Shown: positions 8,024-17,063, numbered from the stretch's first letter. The stretch: 64,000 bases of DNA from Nocardiopsis sp. JB363 (GCF_900143625.1 NZ_FRFF01000040.1:53634-117633); one strand, 5' to 3'. Numbers and translations are program-made. Notes: a model not told the origin generated them from the letters alone.

Positions 8024-9003
8024 GCAACTCGCACAACCCGTCCGGGGTCGCGCACCGCGACCCCGGACGCACCACCGCGCCCGCGCGCCCGAACCGGTTC
8101 CGTCGGGCGCTGAACCGTGCCCGCACCTGGCTGCCGGGACTGTTGCTGGTCTCCCCGTCGATCCTGCTCATCGGGGTGTTCGTCTACGGCATGATCGGGT
8201 GGAACACCCGGTTGGCGCTCAGTGACAAGCACGCGCCCGTCCAGGACGGGGACTTCGTCGGCCTCGTCAACTTCGTGGCCCTGTGGCAGGAGGCCCGCTG
8301 GCCCGCGGCCGTGGGCAACGCGATCGTCTTCACCGTGGTCTTCGTCGGCGGTGCGCTGTTCATGGGCTGGCTCCTGGGGCTGCTCCTGGACAAGGGCGTC
8401 CGCGGCGAGGCGGTCTTTCGCACCCTGTTCCTGGCACCGATGGCGGTGTCCTTCATCGCCACCGGTGTGGTGTGGCGCTGGCTGATGAACCCGGCGCCCG
8501 CCGAACGCGCCACCGGACTCAACGCCCTGTTCGTCCACTTCAACCTGGACTTCCTGGTCAACGACTGGTGGACCGCTCCCGACCTGGGCATGGCGGCCAT
8601 GGCGCTGCCCGCGATCTGGCAGTTGGCCGGGTACATCATGGCGCTGTTCCTGGCCGGGTTCCGCGGCGTGCCGGAGGACCTGCGCGAGGCGGCCCGCGTC
8701 GACGGATGTTCCGAATGGGGCGTGTACCGGCACGTGGTCATGCCACAGCTGCGGCCGGTCCTGCTCAGCGCGATCATCATCCTGGGCCACATGTCGTTGA
8801 AGGTGTTCGACCTGATCATCGCGATCGCCGGGCAACAGATCATCGCTGACGTCCCGGCCGTGTACATGTGGGCGATGGTCTTCGAGGTCCGAGATCCGGC
8901 CAAGGGCGCCACCATCGCCTCCTATCTGTTGTTCGCGGTAGCGGTGTTCGTCATCCCCTACCTGGTGTGGACCGTGCGCAAGGAACGGAGCGAGGGCCGA
9001 TGA
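8020..9003 (+). CDS. ABC sugar permease, MalF/GtsB-like
   Basis: The 327-aa integral membrane protein has a long polar N-terminus (about 35 residues) and six predicted TM segments. The cytoplasmic coupling motif is EDLREAARVDGCSEWGVYRH (the EAA loop, about residues 225-244). It overlaps the binding-protein stop by four bases and the next permease by four bases, indicating translational coupling. It forms the heterodimeric channel with the next gene product. Confidence 0.93.
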   Translation: MSNSHNPSGVAHRDPGRTTAPARPNRFRRALNRARTWLPGLLLVSPSILLIGVFVYGMIGWNTRLALSDKHAPVQDGDFVGLVNFVALWQEARWPAAVGNAIVFTVVFVGGALFMGWLLGLLLDKGVRGEAVFRTLFLAPMAVSFIATGVVWRWLMNPAPAERATGLNALFVHFNLDFLVNDWWTAPDLGMAAMALPAIWQLAGYIMALFLAGFRGVPEDLREAARVDGCSEWGVYRHVVMPQLRPVLLSAIIILGHMSLKVFDLIIAIAGQQIIADVPAVYMWAMVFEVRDPAKGATIASYLLFAVAVFVIPYLVWTVRKERSEGR

Positions 9004-9869
9004 CCCAGAGCGCGCCCGAACGGGTGATCGCCCCCGGCGGCGGGGTCGCCGGCACCACACGGCGCGGACAGGCGGTCAAGTTCACCGTCCTGTTCGCCCT
9101 CGCGGTGCTGTTCCTGCTGCCGATGTACGTACTGATAGTGACCGGGTTCAAGCCCTTCGCGGAGGCGACCGCGGCCGGGGCCTGGTCACTGCCTCAGGTG
9201 TGGAGTGTCGAGGGATGGGTCACGGCCTGGGAGGCCCTGGCCCCGGGGATGTACAACAGCGTCATGGTGGCGGTGCCCAGCGCCGTCATCTCGGCGACGT
9301 TGGGCTCCATGAACGGGTTCGTGATGGCGCGCTGGCGATTCCCCGGCGCGGACACCGTCTTCACGCTGTTCCTGTTCGGGATGTTCATCCCCTACCAGGC
9401 GGTGATGATCCCGCTCCAGCAGATGCTGGTGAGCGCGAACCTCATGGGCGGGGTGTTGCCGCTGATCCTGGCGCACACCGTCTACGGCATCCCGATCTGC
9501 ACGCTCATCTTCCGTAACTACTACGCGAGCATCCCGCAGACACTCATCGAGGCGGCCAGGGTGGACGGTGCGGGCATGCTGCGCACCTACGCCTCGGTGG
9601 TGCTGCCGGTGTCGGCCCCGGCCTTCGCGGTCACGCTGATCTGGCAGTTCACCTCCGCCTGGAACGACTTCCTGTTCGCGGTGTTCCTCACCGGCCCCAA
9701 CAGCTGGCCGGTGACGGTGCAGCTGAACAACGTGGCCGGGTCGATGGTGGTGCCCTACAACCAACAGATGGCGGCGGCGATCCTGGCGTCGCTGCCGACC
9801 CTGATCGTCTACCTGGTCCTGGGCCGCTACTTCATGCGCGGTCTGATGGCCGGGGCGCTCAAGGGATGA
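9000..9869 (+). CDS. ABC sugar permease, MalG/GtsC-like
   Basis: The 289-aa protein starts MTQSAPERVIAP at an ATGA overlap. It has six TM segments and an EAA loop (PQTLIEAARVDGAGMLRTYA). The pattern TSAWNDFLFAVFL near the C-terminus is characteristic of MalG-type subunits. It is the last gene of the importer operon, and a strong hairpin follows ten bases after the stop. Confidence 0.93.
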   Translation: MTQSAPERVIAPGGGVAGTTRRGQAVKFTVLFALAVLFLLPMYVLIVTGFKPFAEATAAGAWSLPQVWSVEGWVTAWEALAPGMYNSVMVAVPSAVISATLGSMNGFVMARWRFPGADTVFTLFLFGMFIPYQAVMIPLQQMLVSANLMGGVLPLILAHTVYGIPICTLIFRNYYASIPQTLIEAARVDGAGMLRTYASVVLPVSAPAFAVTLIWQFTSAWNDFLFAVFLTGPNSWPVTVQLNNVAGSMVVPYNQQMAAAILASLPTLIVYLVLGRYFMRGLMAGALKG

Positions 9870-9878
9870 GACCCGCGC

Positions 9879-9916
9879 CCGGGCGTCGCCTTCGCTACGA
9901 GGGGCGACGCCCGGGT
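9879..9916 (+). terminator. Terminator of the sugar ABC operon
   Basis: Perfect 13-base arms (9879-9891 and 9904-9916) enclose a 12-base loop and are followed by TGTCCTTTT. It lies right after the last permease gene. The 217 bases from here to 10133 are A/T-richer and show no gene. Confidence 0.85.
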
Positions 9917-10133
9917 GTCCTTTTCATAAGGACAAAAGGGAAATATGAATTCTCGCGGACGCGCGGCTCTGGTTTTATTCATCGCCGATCGGTGGGCCGA
10001 AACCTGATTCCCGGGTATTTGCCTTGCGCGGAACCCCCGCTTTGGAGAGGATCGACCCGATCGCCCTCCGTGTCATGCGTGAGTGAGGGGATCATTTCCG
10101 TGAAACGTGCATTAAATGCGAAAGGAAGGTGGA

Positions 10134-10442
10134 ATGAGGATTCCTTCCGCCGTGGCCGCTCTGGTCCTGGGGACCCTCTTCCTGGGTGCGGCCCCTGCTC
10201 ACGCGGCGACCGGTGAGGTCGTGGTCTTCACGACCGAGTTCGAGGACCTGGTGCGCTACTCCGACCCCGAGTCGGGAAGTTGCGTACGCCTTCCCGCCAC
10301 CGCGCACGTCCTGGTCAACCTGACCGACACGGACGTGAGCCTGCACGCCGGAACCCGGTGCGCCGGTCCCGGGGTGACCGTGGAGCCGGACCGGGGATGG
10401 CACGCGCCGCCCAGCGGCCTGTTCAGTTTCTCGGTGGCGTGA
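10134..10442 (+). CDS. Small secreted protein
   Basis: The 102-aa product starts MRIPSAVAALVLG after the ribosome site AAGGAAGG. A Sec signal peptide ends at APAHA-AT (about residue 24). The mature part is about 78 residues with two cysteines that could form one disulfide (SGSCVRL and GTRCAGP). No family is recognised. The gene stands alone between the ABC operon and the biosynthetic cluster, with A/T-rich flanks. Confidence 0.65.
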   Translation: MRIPSAVAALVLGTLFLGAAPAHAATGEVVVFTTEFEDLVRYSDPESGSCVRLPATAHVLVNLTDTDVSLHAGTRCAGPGVTVEPDRGWHAPPSGLFSFSVA

Positions 10443-10564
10443 CCTCAGAAATCGGAAAAAAGGTGCGGAATGCGCTATCGGTGCATCACGCATCCTTCCC
10501 CCTTTTTCTTGACTGATTAGGTATGCGTTCCTCGGGGTTCGGGACATGACGATCCGTTCCCGTT

Positions 10565-10594
10565 TTGACGGTCTTTCTCGCAGTGCGCCAAACT
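10565..10594 (+). promoter_or_regulatory. Candidate promoter of the biosynthetic cluster
   Basis: TTGACG (10565-10570) is followed after 18 bases by CAAACT (10589-10594). It is the best sigma70-like pair in the 233 bases before the first cluster gene. A second TTGACT at 10509 has no good -10. Confidence 0.35.
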
Positions 10595-10675
10595 GGGTCA
10601 CCGTTCGATGGTTCCGTTCGCCTGGAAAGGGCAACGGGCCTACGGGAACGGAGAACGGAAAGGTGCCCTCCCTTC

Positions 10676-11704
10676 ATGCTGCACACCCTCATCGTGGGTC
10701 TGGGGAGAGCGGGACGAGGACTGCACGCGCCGTCGCTCGCCAAGGTGCGGGCGGCGGCCCCCGCCCTCTTCGCGCCGGGGCCGGTGATGGGCCACGACCC
10801 CCATGTCGGCGAGGTCGACGGAATCCTCCCGTTCCCCTCCCTGGAGGACGCCGCCCGACACCGACCGCCCCGGGACACCGTGGTCCACCTGTGCACACCA
10901 CCCGGTCTGCGGGCACGGTCACTGGAGCGGCTGGCCCGACTCGGTTACCGCTGGATCATCGTGGAGAAACCACTGGCCCCGGACCTGGTGGAACTGGCCG
11001 CGATCGCTCGACTGCGCCGCCGTTGGGACCTGGACCTGACCGTCACCACCCCTTGGTCGGCCAGTGCCCTGAGCGGACGGCTGTTGGAGGTCCGTCGCTC
11101 GCACGCCTTCGGGGCCTTGCGCGCCATCACGGTCTTCCAGCACAAACCCCGCTTCACCCGGACCCTGGAAGCCCCCTCGCATCCCACGGCGTTCGACATC
11201 GAGGTCCCCCACGCCCTGGCCATGGCCGTCACCCTGGCGGGCGGAGCCGACGTGACGGCCGCCGAACTGGACGACATGGTCCTGGGTCGCACTCGAATAC
11301 CCGGCCTGGGCGGAGCGCGGCTGACCCTGGCGCACCACACCGGGGTGCTGACCCGTATCGAATCCGACCTGACCGCGCCCCTGCGCGAGCGGCGCATCGT
11401 GCTGGAGTTCGACGAGGCCGTACTGACCGGTCACTACCCGTGCAGCGAGGCCGACCACACCGCACAACTGATGGTGGCCGTGCCCGGCCGCGAACCCACC
11501 CGTTCGATCTTCGTCGACGACGCCCTCACCGCTCTCCTGCACTCCTGTTACGCCCGCTACCGCGAACCCCGACGGGAGCGCGGCGACCTGCCGGTCCACG
11601 TGGAGGCCGTCCGACTGCTGGCCGAGGCCAAGAGACGGTGTTCCCCGCAACCGCACCCCTCGCTCCCCACACGTTGGGAGGTGGCCGATGCCGTCGGTGC
11701 CTGA
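10676..11704 (+). CDS. Gfo/Idh/MocA-like NAD(P)-dependent dehydrogenase (first cluster gene)
   Basis: The 342-aa protein has an N-terminal Rossmann motif, LIVGLGRAGRGLH (GxGxxG), and the family EKP motif in WIIVEKPLAPDL (about residue 100). The C-terminal part is a more divergent alpha/beta substrate domain. Family members oxidise or reduce a hydroxyl on sugars or cyclitols. The start at 10676 has GGAAAGG about 12 bases upstream. It overlaps the next gene by 17 bases, starting a run of coupled genes that reaches 27511. Together with the DegT aminotransferases downstream it suggests sugar or cyclitol oxidation before transamination. Confidence 0.82.
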   Translation: MLHTLIVGLGRAGRGLHAPSLAKVRAAAPALFAPGPVMGHDPHVGEVDGILPFPSLEDAARHRPPRDTVVHLCTPPGLRARSLERLARLGYRWIIVEKPLAPDLVELAAIARLRRRWDLDLTVTTPWSASALSGRLLEVRRSHAFGALRAITVFQHKPRFTRTLEAPSHPTAFDIEVPHALAMAVTLAGGADVTAAELDDMVLGRTRIPGLGGARLTLAHHTGVLTRIESDLTAPLRERRIVLEFDEAVLTGHYPCSEADHTAQLMVAVPGREPTRSIFVDDALTALLHSCYARYREPRRERGDLPVHVEAVRLLAEAKRRCSPQPHPSLPTRWEVADAVGA

Positions 11705-12566
11705 ACCGCCCCGCCTGGCCGGAATCGGCGACGAGGCCGCCCCCGGGCTCGTGGACCAGCTCGCCGCCGTGCGCGAACTCCGGTGGAACCGGTTGGAGCT
11801 GCGCTCCCTGGACCACGTCCCGCTCGCCGCGCTGCCCGAGGCCGACTTCGCACGGGCCGCGGAGCACATCTGTGCGGCCGGAGTGGAGGTCGTCGCCATC
11901 GCCGCCAAGATCGGTGACTGGTCCCGGCCCGCCACCGGCGACTTCGCCCTGGACACGGCCGAACTGGACATCCTGGCCCGTCGCTGCGCCGTCCTCGGCA
12001 CGCGCACGGTGCGGATCATGTCCTATCCCTCCGGTGGTCTGGCCGAACCCGAGTGGCGGCGCACGGTGTACACCCGGATGCGTGAACTGACCCGTCGGGC
12101 CGAGGACGCCGGTCTGATCCTGGCGCACGAGAACTGCGCCGGCTGGGCCGGGGAGGACGCCGACCGCGCCCTGGACCTCATCTCCCACGTCGACAGTCCG
12201 GCGCTGCGCGTGTTGTTCGACATCGGCAACGGGGTCGCCCACGGCTACGACGCCGCCGCGATGCTGCGCCCACTCGTGGAGTACGTGACCCACGTCCACG
12301 TCAAGGACGCCGTCACCGGACCCGACGGGGACATCGCCTACGTGCTGCCCGGCGAGGGCCGGGCCGGTGTGGCGGAGTGCCTGCGCATCCTGGCCGACCA
12401 CGGTTACCGGGGCGCCCTGTCCATCGAACCCCACCTGCACCTGCGCCCCCACCTGGGGGCCGAGGGCGTCGACCCCGGCCGAGGGGACCGGGCCGCGTTC
12501 GTCCGATACGGGCGGGCCCTGGAGCGGACGGTGGACCGGATCCGGCACCCGGAGGAGGTCCGATGA
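11688..12566 (+). CDS. Sugar-phosphate isomerase/epimerase, AP-endonuclease-2 TIM barrel
   Basis: The 292-aa xylose-isomerase-like barrel has all the usual metal ligands in order: Glu in LAHENCAGW, Asp in VLFDIGNG, His in THVHVKD, and Glu in LSIEPHL. Relatives such as IolE/IolI, DTE epimerases and 3-dehydroshikimate dehydratases isomerise, epimerise or dehydrate sugars and cyclitols at a divalent metal. It overlaps both neighbours. The next start lies inside its stop (ATGA), so it is co-translated with the M20 hydrolase. Confidence 0.85.
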   Translation: MPSVPEPPRLAGIGDEAAPGLVDQLAAVRELRWNRLELRSLDHVPLAALPEADFARAAEHICAAGVEVVAIAAKIGDWSRPATGDFALDTAELDILARRCAVLGTRTVRIMSYPSGGLAEPEWRRTVYTRMRELTRRAEDAGLILAHENCAGWAGEDADRALDLISHVDSPALRVLFDIGNGVAHGYDAAAMLRPLVEYVTHVHVKDAVTGPDGDIAYVLPGEGRAGVAECLRILADHGYRGALSIEPHLHLRPHLGAEGVDPGRGDRAAFVRYGRALERTVDRIRHPEEVR

Positions 12567-13861
12567 CGCTGACCGAACGGGACCACGCCCTCCTGCTGCA
12601 CCTGATGGCCACCCCCACCGCCGGACCCCTGGAGGTCGGCGCCACCGGACCTTCGCCCCGGTTGTGGCAGGCCCAGCGCGACTACGCCGAGGCGGCGGCG
12701 CGGATCGGCTTCCACGTGGTGCGCCACGCCCCCGCCGACCCCGCCGACCTGACGGCGCCCGGTGTGCCCGAGACGGTGCGCGCCGCCTCGGCGGACCCCG
12801 CCTTCCTGGCCTGCCAACCCAGCCTGGTCCTGCGGCTGGGACCCGACACCGTGCCACGCGAGCGCACCGTGATGTTCAACGTGCACCTGGACACCGTCGC
12901 CGGCGGGCCACCGGCCGGCTTCGACGGGGAGGTCTTCCACGGCCGGGGCGCCATCGACGCCAAGGGGCCCGCCGTGGCGCTGCTCGCCGGTGTGCGCTCC
13001 GCCCGGGAACGTTCGGTCGATGTGGGCCGGGACAGCGCGGTGATCATCCAGGCGGTCGCGGGTGAGGAGGGCGGCGCCATGGGTGTGCTGGGCACCCGCC
13101 CCCTGGTGGAACGCGGACACATCGGCCGCGTCAACGTGTTCTGCGAACCCACCTCCGGACGCTTCCTCACCCGTTCGACGGCGTCGATGACCGCACGGGT
13201 GTCGGTGCGCGGAGACGACGCCATCGACGATCGCCCCCACACCGGGCACAACGCCTCGGTCCTACTGGGCTTCCTCGCCCAGAGCATGGGCCGTTCCCTG
13301 GACGAGCGCGCCCACGACGGGGCGGTGTGCGTGGCGGGGCTACGCACCGGCGACCTGCACAACCGGGTCTACGGCACCGGTGACCTGCTGTTCAACCTGT
13401 CCTACGCCGACGCCGAGACCGGCCGCGCCTTGGAGGGGGCGGTCACCGAGGCGTTCGAGGCGGCCCTGACCGAGTTCACCGAACTCTTCGGCGACACCAC
13501 CCTGTTCGCCCGGACCGCGGCCGACGCCCGGCACATCACCCGACTGGACTGGCTCAAACGGGGGCTGCCGGTCCTGGACGATCACGACCGCTGGGGACAC
13601 GAGTTGTTGCGGGGGATCGGTGTGCCCGCCTGGCCGACCGATGAGGCCGCCTTCACCTGCGACGCCATCTGGATGTCGGGGGTCTCGGACACCTGCACGG
13701 TCGTGCTGGGCCCGGGGGACCTGGCCGCGGACGGAGCCCACGGAGACCACGAGCGCGCCCACCGCACCGACCTCGACGGCTTCGCCGCCATGGTGGCCCG
13801 GCTCCTGACCACCTTCACCGACCGGACGAACAAGACCGACGAGACCGACGGAGGATCGTGA
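12563..13861 (+). CDS. M20-family metallohydrolase (peptidase/deacylase)
   Basis: The 432-aa product has the complete M20 di-zinc set: HLDTV (metal ligand and catalytic Asp), GRGAIDAKG, AGEEGGAMG (catalytic Glu pair), CEPTSG, and the C-terminal His in ADGAHGDHE. The family removes acyl or amino-acid groups from amide nitrogens (ArgE, DapE, carboxypeptidase G2). In a cluster with two aminotransferases it may unmask an N-acylated intermediate; this is inference. A dimerisation lid lies in the middle (about 185-290). It overlaps the next gene by four bases (GTGA). Confidence 0.85.
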   Translation: MTLTERDHALLLHLMATPTAGPLEVGATGPSPRLWQAQRDYAEAAARIGFHVVRHAPADPADLTAPGVPETVRAASADPAFLACQPSLVLRLGPDTVPRERTVMFNVHLDTVAGGPPAGFDGEVFHGRGAIDAKGPAVALLAGVRSARERSVDVGRDSAVIIQAVAGEEGGAMGVLGTRPLVERGHIGRVNVFCEPTSGRFLTRSTASMTARVSVRGDDAIDDRPHTGHNASVLLGFLAQSMGRSLDERAHDGAVCVAGLRTGDLHNRVYGTGDLLFNLSYADAETGRALEGAVTEAFEAALTEFTELFGDTTLFARTAADARHITRLDWLKRGLPVLDDHDRWGHELLRGIGVPAWPTDEAAFTCDAIWMSGVSDTCTVVLGPGDLAADGAHGDHERAHRTDLDGFAAMVARLLTTFTDRTNKTDETDGGS

Positions 13862-14994
13862 CCACCCTTCCCGCACCGCCGGAACCCTCTCCGACCCGGG
13901 AGAGGGTCCTGGTCGACCACGACGCGCTACTGGAATTCCTCACGGAGATCCTCGTGGGGCGGGGGCTGCCCCGAGACCGCGCGAGGGAGGCGGCGCGCGC
14001 CCTGTGCCACGGCGACCTGACCGGGATGGACTCCCACGGCGTGGCCAACCTGACCCGTCTCTACCTGCCCCTGCTCGACGAGGGGCGGGCCGACCCCCGC
14101 GCCGAACCCCGCGTCGTCACCGACCTGGGCGCGGCCGTGCTGCTCGACGCCCGCCGCGCCCTCGGACTGTGGTCGGCCTCGGAGGCGATGGACCTGGCCG
14201 CCGCACGGGCCGAACGCCACGGGATCGGACTGGTGGCGGTACGCGACGCCACCCACCTGGGATGCGCCGGACACCACGCGTTGCGCGCGGTCGAACGCGG
14301 CATGGTCGGCGTGGTGACGAGCAACTGCGGGGGTCAGCGCATCGCCCGACCACCCGGCGGGACCGTGGCGCTCCTGGGCACCAACCCGCTCAGCGCGGCG
14401 GCCCCGGCCGGTGCGCTCCCACCCTTCCTGTTGGACATGAGCACCACGGCCGCGCCCACCGGGCGCATCCGGCAGGCCGCTCGGGAGGGCCGGTCGGTTC
14501 CGGAGGGGCTGCTGTGCGATGACCGGGAAGCCCCGGTCACCGACCCGTCCGAGTTCGACGCCGGCCGGGCGCACCTGACCTGGCTCGGTGATCGGGTGGG
14601 CCGGTTCAAGGGGTTCGGGCTCGGCGTGCTGGTGGAGGTACTGTCCGCCGTCGTCTCCGGCTCGGGCCGCGGGCCCCGCCCGGACGCCCTGACGGGGGAC
14701 GGCGGGCCCACCGGACGGGACGACGACATCGGTTTCCTGATGCTGGCCATCGCTCCGGACGCGTTGCGCGAAGGCGCCCGGACCGACGCCGAGGAGCTGT
14801 TCGGGGTGCTGACGGACTGCCCGCCCGTCGACCCGGAGCACCCCGTGCGCTATCCGGGCTGGCACGAGTACCACTTGGCGGCCGAGCGACGCGTGCGCGG
14901 TGTGCCCCTGTCCGTCGACCTGTACGAGGAACTGGTGGAGACCGCCCGCGGGGCGGGGATCTGCGCCCCGCGATCGGTGGTGGAGGAACGATGA
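13858..14994 (+). CDS. Malate/lactate (Ldh2) family NAD(P)-dependent dehydrogenase
   Basis: The 378-aa protein is a typical Ldh2/YlbC-type oxidoreductase. The N-terminal helical part is ALCHGDLTGMDSHGVANLTR, where the His of DSHG is catalytic. The unusual NAD fold carries the THLGCAGHHAL motif, and the C-terminal region has RFKGFGLGVLVEVLS. The family oxidises 2-hydroxyacids and includes ureidoglycolate and 2,3-diketogulonate enzymes. The start is GTG at 13858, overlapping the M20 stop. It probably oxidises a sugar-acid-like intermediate. Confidence 0.85.
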   Translation: MTTLPAPPEPSPTRERVLVDHDALLEFLTEILVGRGLPRDRAREAARALCHGDLTGMDSHGVANLTRLYLPLLDEGRADPRAEPRVVTDLGAAVLLDARRALGLWSASEAMDLAAARAERHGIGLVAVRDATHLGCAGHHALRAVERGMVGVVTSNCGGQRIARPPGGTVALLGTNPLSAAAPAGALPPFLLDMSTTAAPTGRIRQAAREGRSVPEGLLCDDREAPVTDPSEFDAGRAHLTWLGDRVGRFKGFGLGVLVEVLSAVVSGSGRGPRPDALTGDGGPTGRDDDIGFLMLAIAPDALREGARTDAEELFGVLTDCPPVDPEHPVRYPGWHEYHLAAERRVRGVPLSVDLYEELVETARGAGICAPRSVVEER

Positions 14995-15911
14995 AGGCGT
15001 TGCGCGTGGGAGTGGTCGGCCTGGGGGTGATCTCCCGCTTCCACCTGGCGGCCCTGACCGCGTCCTCGGACTGGAACCTGGTGGCGGTGTGCGACCTGGA
15101 CCCGGAGAAGGTCGCCGTGCCCGCGCTCGGCACGATCGGATACACCGACCACGTGCGGATGTTGGCGGAGGCGGACCTGGACGCGGTCGTGGTCACCGCG
15201 CCCAACGACGCGCACGCCCGGATCTGCGCGGACGCGCTCTCCGCCGGAGTCGCGGTGTGCGTGGAGAAACCGTTGGCCCTGGACCTGATGGAAGGGGAGG
15301 TGTTGAGCGCCCTGGCCCGGGAGCGGGGCGTGCCCCTCTTCACGGCCTTCCACCGCCGGTACAACTCCGAGTTCGCGACGTTGCGTGCACGGGTCCGGGA
15401 AGACACGGTGACGGAGGTGACCGTGCGCTACCTGGAACGGATCGAGGAGCACGCGGGGGAGGACACCTGGTACCTGGACCCGGCGCGGTGCGGGGGCGGC
15501 TGCGTGGCCGACAACGGCCCCAACGCCTTCGACCTCGTGGAGGACCTGCTGGGCCGGGCCGAGGTGTCCGAGGCCCGGGTGGTGTGCGACGAAGCGGGCG
15601 TGGACCGGTGGGCGGACATCTCCTTGACCGCGGGAAGCACCCGGGTCCGGGTGCTCCTGGACTGGTCCCACCAGGGGGAGCGCAAGGACGTTCGGGTGCG
15701 CACGGCCGACGGACGGGTGTGGACGGCCGACATGTTGGCGGACCGACCCGCCTTCAAGGAGTCGTTGTGGCACGAGTACGAGGGCGTCGCCGCCGACTTC
15801 GCCCGACGGGTCCGCGTGGGCCGGGTCGAGGACGGGGCCGGGACGTCGGCGCTGCGCCTGGTGGGCCAGGCCTACCGGGCGGTGGCCGAGGGAGAGAGCG
15901 TGGGCCGGTGA
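14991..15911 (+). CDS. Second Gfo/Idh/MocA-family dehydrogenase
   Basis: The 306-aa protein is a more canonical member than the first: VGVVGLGVISRFHLAAL nucleotide motif, VVVTAPNDAHA, VCVEKPLALDL, and FTAFHRRYNSEF before the substrate domain. It starts at an ATGA overlap and ends at a GTGA overlap. Two Gfo/Idh enzymes with two DegT aminotransferases is the logic of two oxidation/transamination rounds, as in diaminocyclitol pathways. I see no cyclase gene, so the skeleton must come from primary metabolism. Confidence 0.9.
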   Translation: MKALRVGVVGLGVISRFHLAALTASSDWNLVAVCDLDPEKVAVPALGTIGYTDHVRMLAEADLDAVVVTAPNDAHARICADALSAGVAVCVEKPLALDLMEGEVLSALARERGVPLFTAFHRRYNSEFATLRARVREDTVTEVTVRYLERIEEHAGEDTWYLDPARCGGGCVADNGPNAFDLVEDLLGRAEVSEARVVCDEAGVDRWADISLTAGSTRVRVLLDWSHQGERKDVRVRTADGRVWTADMLADRPAFKESLWHEYEGVAADFARRVRVGRVEDGAGTSALRLVGQAYRAVAEGESVGR

Positions 15912-16378
15912 ATCCGCGCGAGGACGGGGCCAAACGAGAGGTGACCGCGTCCCTGGTCAAGGTGTTGACGCATCGTAGGACCGAACGGGGGATGCGGTTG
16001 GAGCCGTTCGCGAGTCGGTGCGTGCGGGTGGGCGAGGTTCACGAACTGGTCGCCACCGAGCACACCGGGACCGCCGAGGGCACCCGGATCGACCGCGTCG
16101 GTTTCCTGGGGTTCGCCGAGATCACCGCGGCCGGGGTCGTGGACCGGGGGGACCAGGTGTGGATCGGTTCGCGCAGGGTGGGCGTGGTGCTGGGGTTCGA
16201 CGCCTGCCACACCCCCAACCACTACAACGTGCTGATCCACGCCGTCCCGATGCCCACCGGAGGTGAGCTGGGACTGTGCCCGGAGGAGCCCGTGGTGTTC
16301 CGGCAGGGGAGCGCGGGAATCGTCGCCGAACTTTTCTCCATCCAATACGTAAACAATGTCGATGAATGTCCGATGTAA
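15908..16378 (+). CDS. Unknown 156-aa protein in the biosynthetic cluster
   Basis: The start is GTG at 15908 inside the preceding stop. The protein is soluble, mostly beta by composition, with VGEVHELVATEHTGTAEGTR, the repeated hydrophobic Gly pattern VGFLGFAEI, and a conserved-looking ACHTPNHYNVLIHA (His/Cys/Asn-rich, possible active or metal site). I do not recognise a family. It has no signal peptide or TM segment. Its tight coupling suggests a tailoring or accessory role in the pathway. Confidence 0.7.
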   Translation: MNPREDGAKREVTASLVKVLTHRRTERGMRLEPFASRCVRVGEVHELVATEHTGTAEGTRIDRVGFLGFAEITAAGVVDRGDQVWIGSRRVGVVLGFDACHTPNHYNVLIHAVPMPTGGELGLCPEEPVVFRQGSAGIVAELFSIQYVNNVDECPM

Positions 16379-16532
16379 AATTCACTGAGCTTTGGGTTTC
16401 TCCTCCGTGAGGTCTTTATGGGGGGCTCTCTATTGGTAGTCTTCGGCGTGGGGAGAGCGATTCTTTGATCGTCCTGAGATTCCTTCTCTGGGAACCCCTT
16501 TCTTTTTGCGTATTTCTTTCGAAGGAGAGCAG

Positions 16533-17063
16533 ATGACGACTGCCGTCAAGGCCAACGACCGTCTCGAAGAGCGCTTCCGTCTGTGGGACCACAACGGCAA
16601 CGGTGTGATCGAGCGTTCGGACTTCGAGGTGGAGTTCGAGGGCATCATCGAGCGCTTCGGCGTCGACGCCTCGGCCCCCGGGGCCGCCGCCCTCCGGGCC
16701 GCCTACCAGGGCCTGTTCGACCGGCTCGCGCAGGCCGCGGGCACCGAGGAGATGTCCAAGGAGGACTTCATCCGGGCCGCCGAGAGCGAGATCGTCAGCA
16801 GGGGGGACGCCGGTTTCTCGGAGGTGCTCCAGCCGACCATCCAGGCGGTCGCGACCATCGTCGACACCGACGGTGACGGTCAGATCAGCCCGACGGAGAT
16901 GCAGCGGTGGTTCGCCGCGATCGGTCTGGCCCCCGAGCAGTCCGACGAGGCCTTCCGGGAGATCGACGCCGACGGCGACGGCTCCCTCACGGTCACCGAA
17001 CTGGTCGCCGCGGTCCGCGACTACCACCTCGGCAAGAACGACATCCCCCTCCTGGGCGTCTGA
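16533..17063 (+). CDS. Calerythrin-like EF-hand calcium-binding protein
   Basis: The 176-aa protein starts MTTAVKANDRLEERF, preceded by AAGGAGAG. Canonical EF-hand loops are DHNGNGVIERSDF (about residues 19-31), DTDGDGQISPTEM (about 112) and DADGDGSLTVTEL (about 146); the second hand lacks the Asp ladder. Length, spacing and sequence style match calerythrin of Saccharopolyspora erythraea, which buffers or transports Ca2+. It is preceded by a 154-base A/T-rich gap (16379-16532), the longest inside the cluster, so it may have its own promoter. A calcium protein inside a biosynthetic cluster is odd. Confidence 0.92.
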   Translation: MTTAVKANDRLEERFRLWDHNGNGVIERSDFEVEFEGIIERFGVDASAPGAAALRAAYQGLFDRLAQAAGTEEMSKEDFIRAAESEIVSRGDAGFSEVLQPTIQAVATIVDTDGDGQISPTEMQRWFAAIGLAPEQSDEAFREIDADGDGSLTVTELVAAVRDYHLGKNDIPLLGV

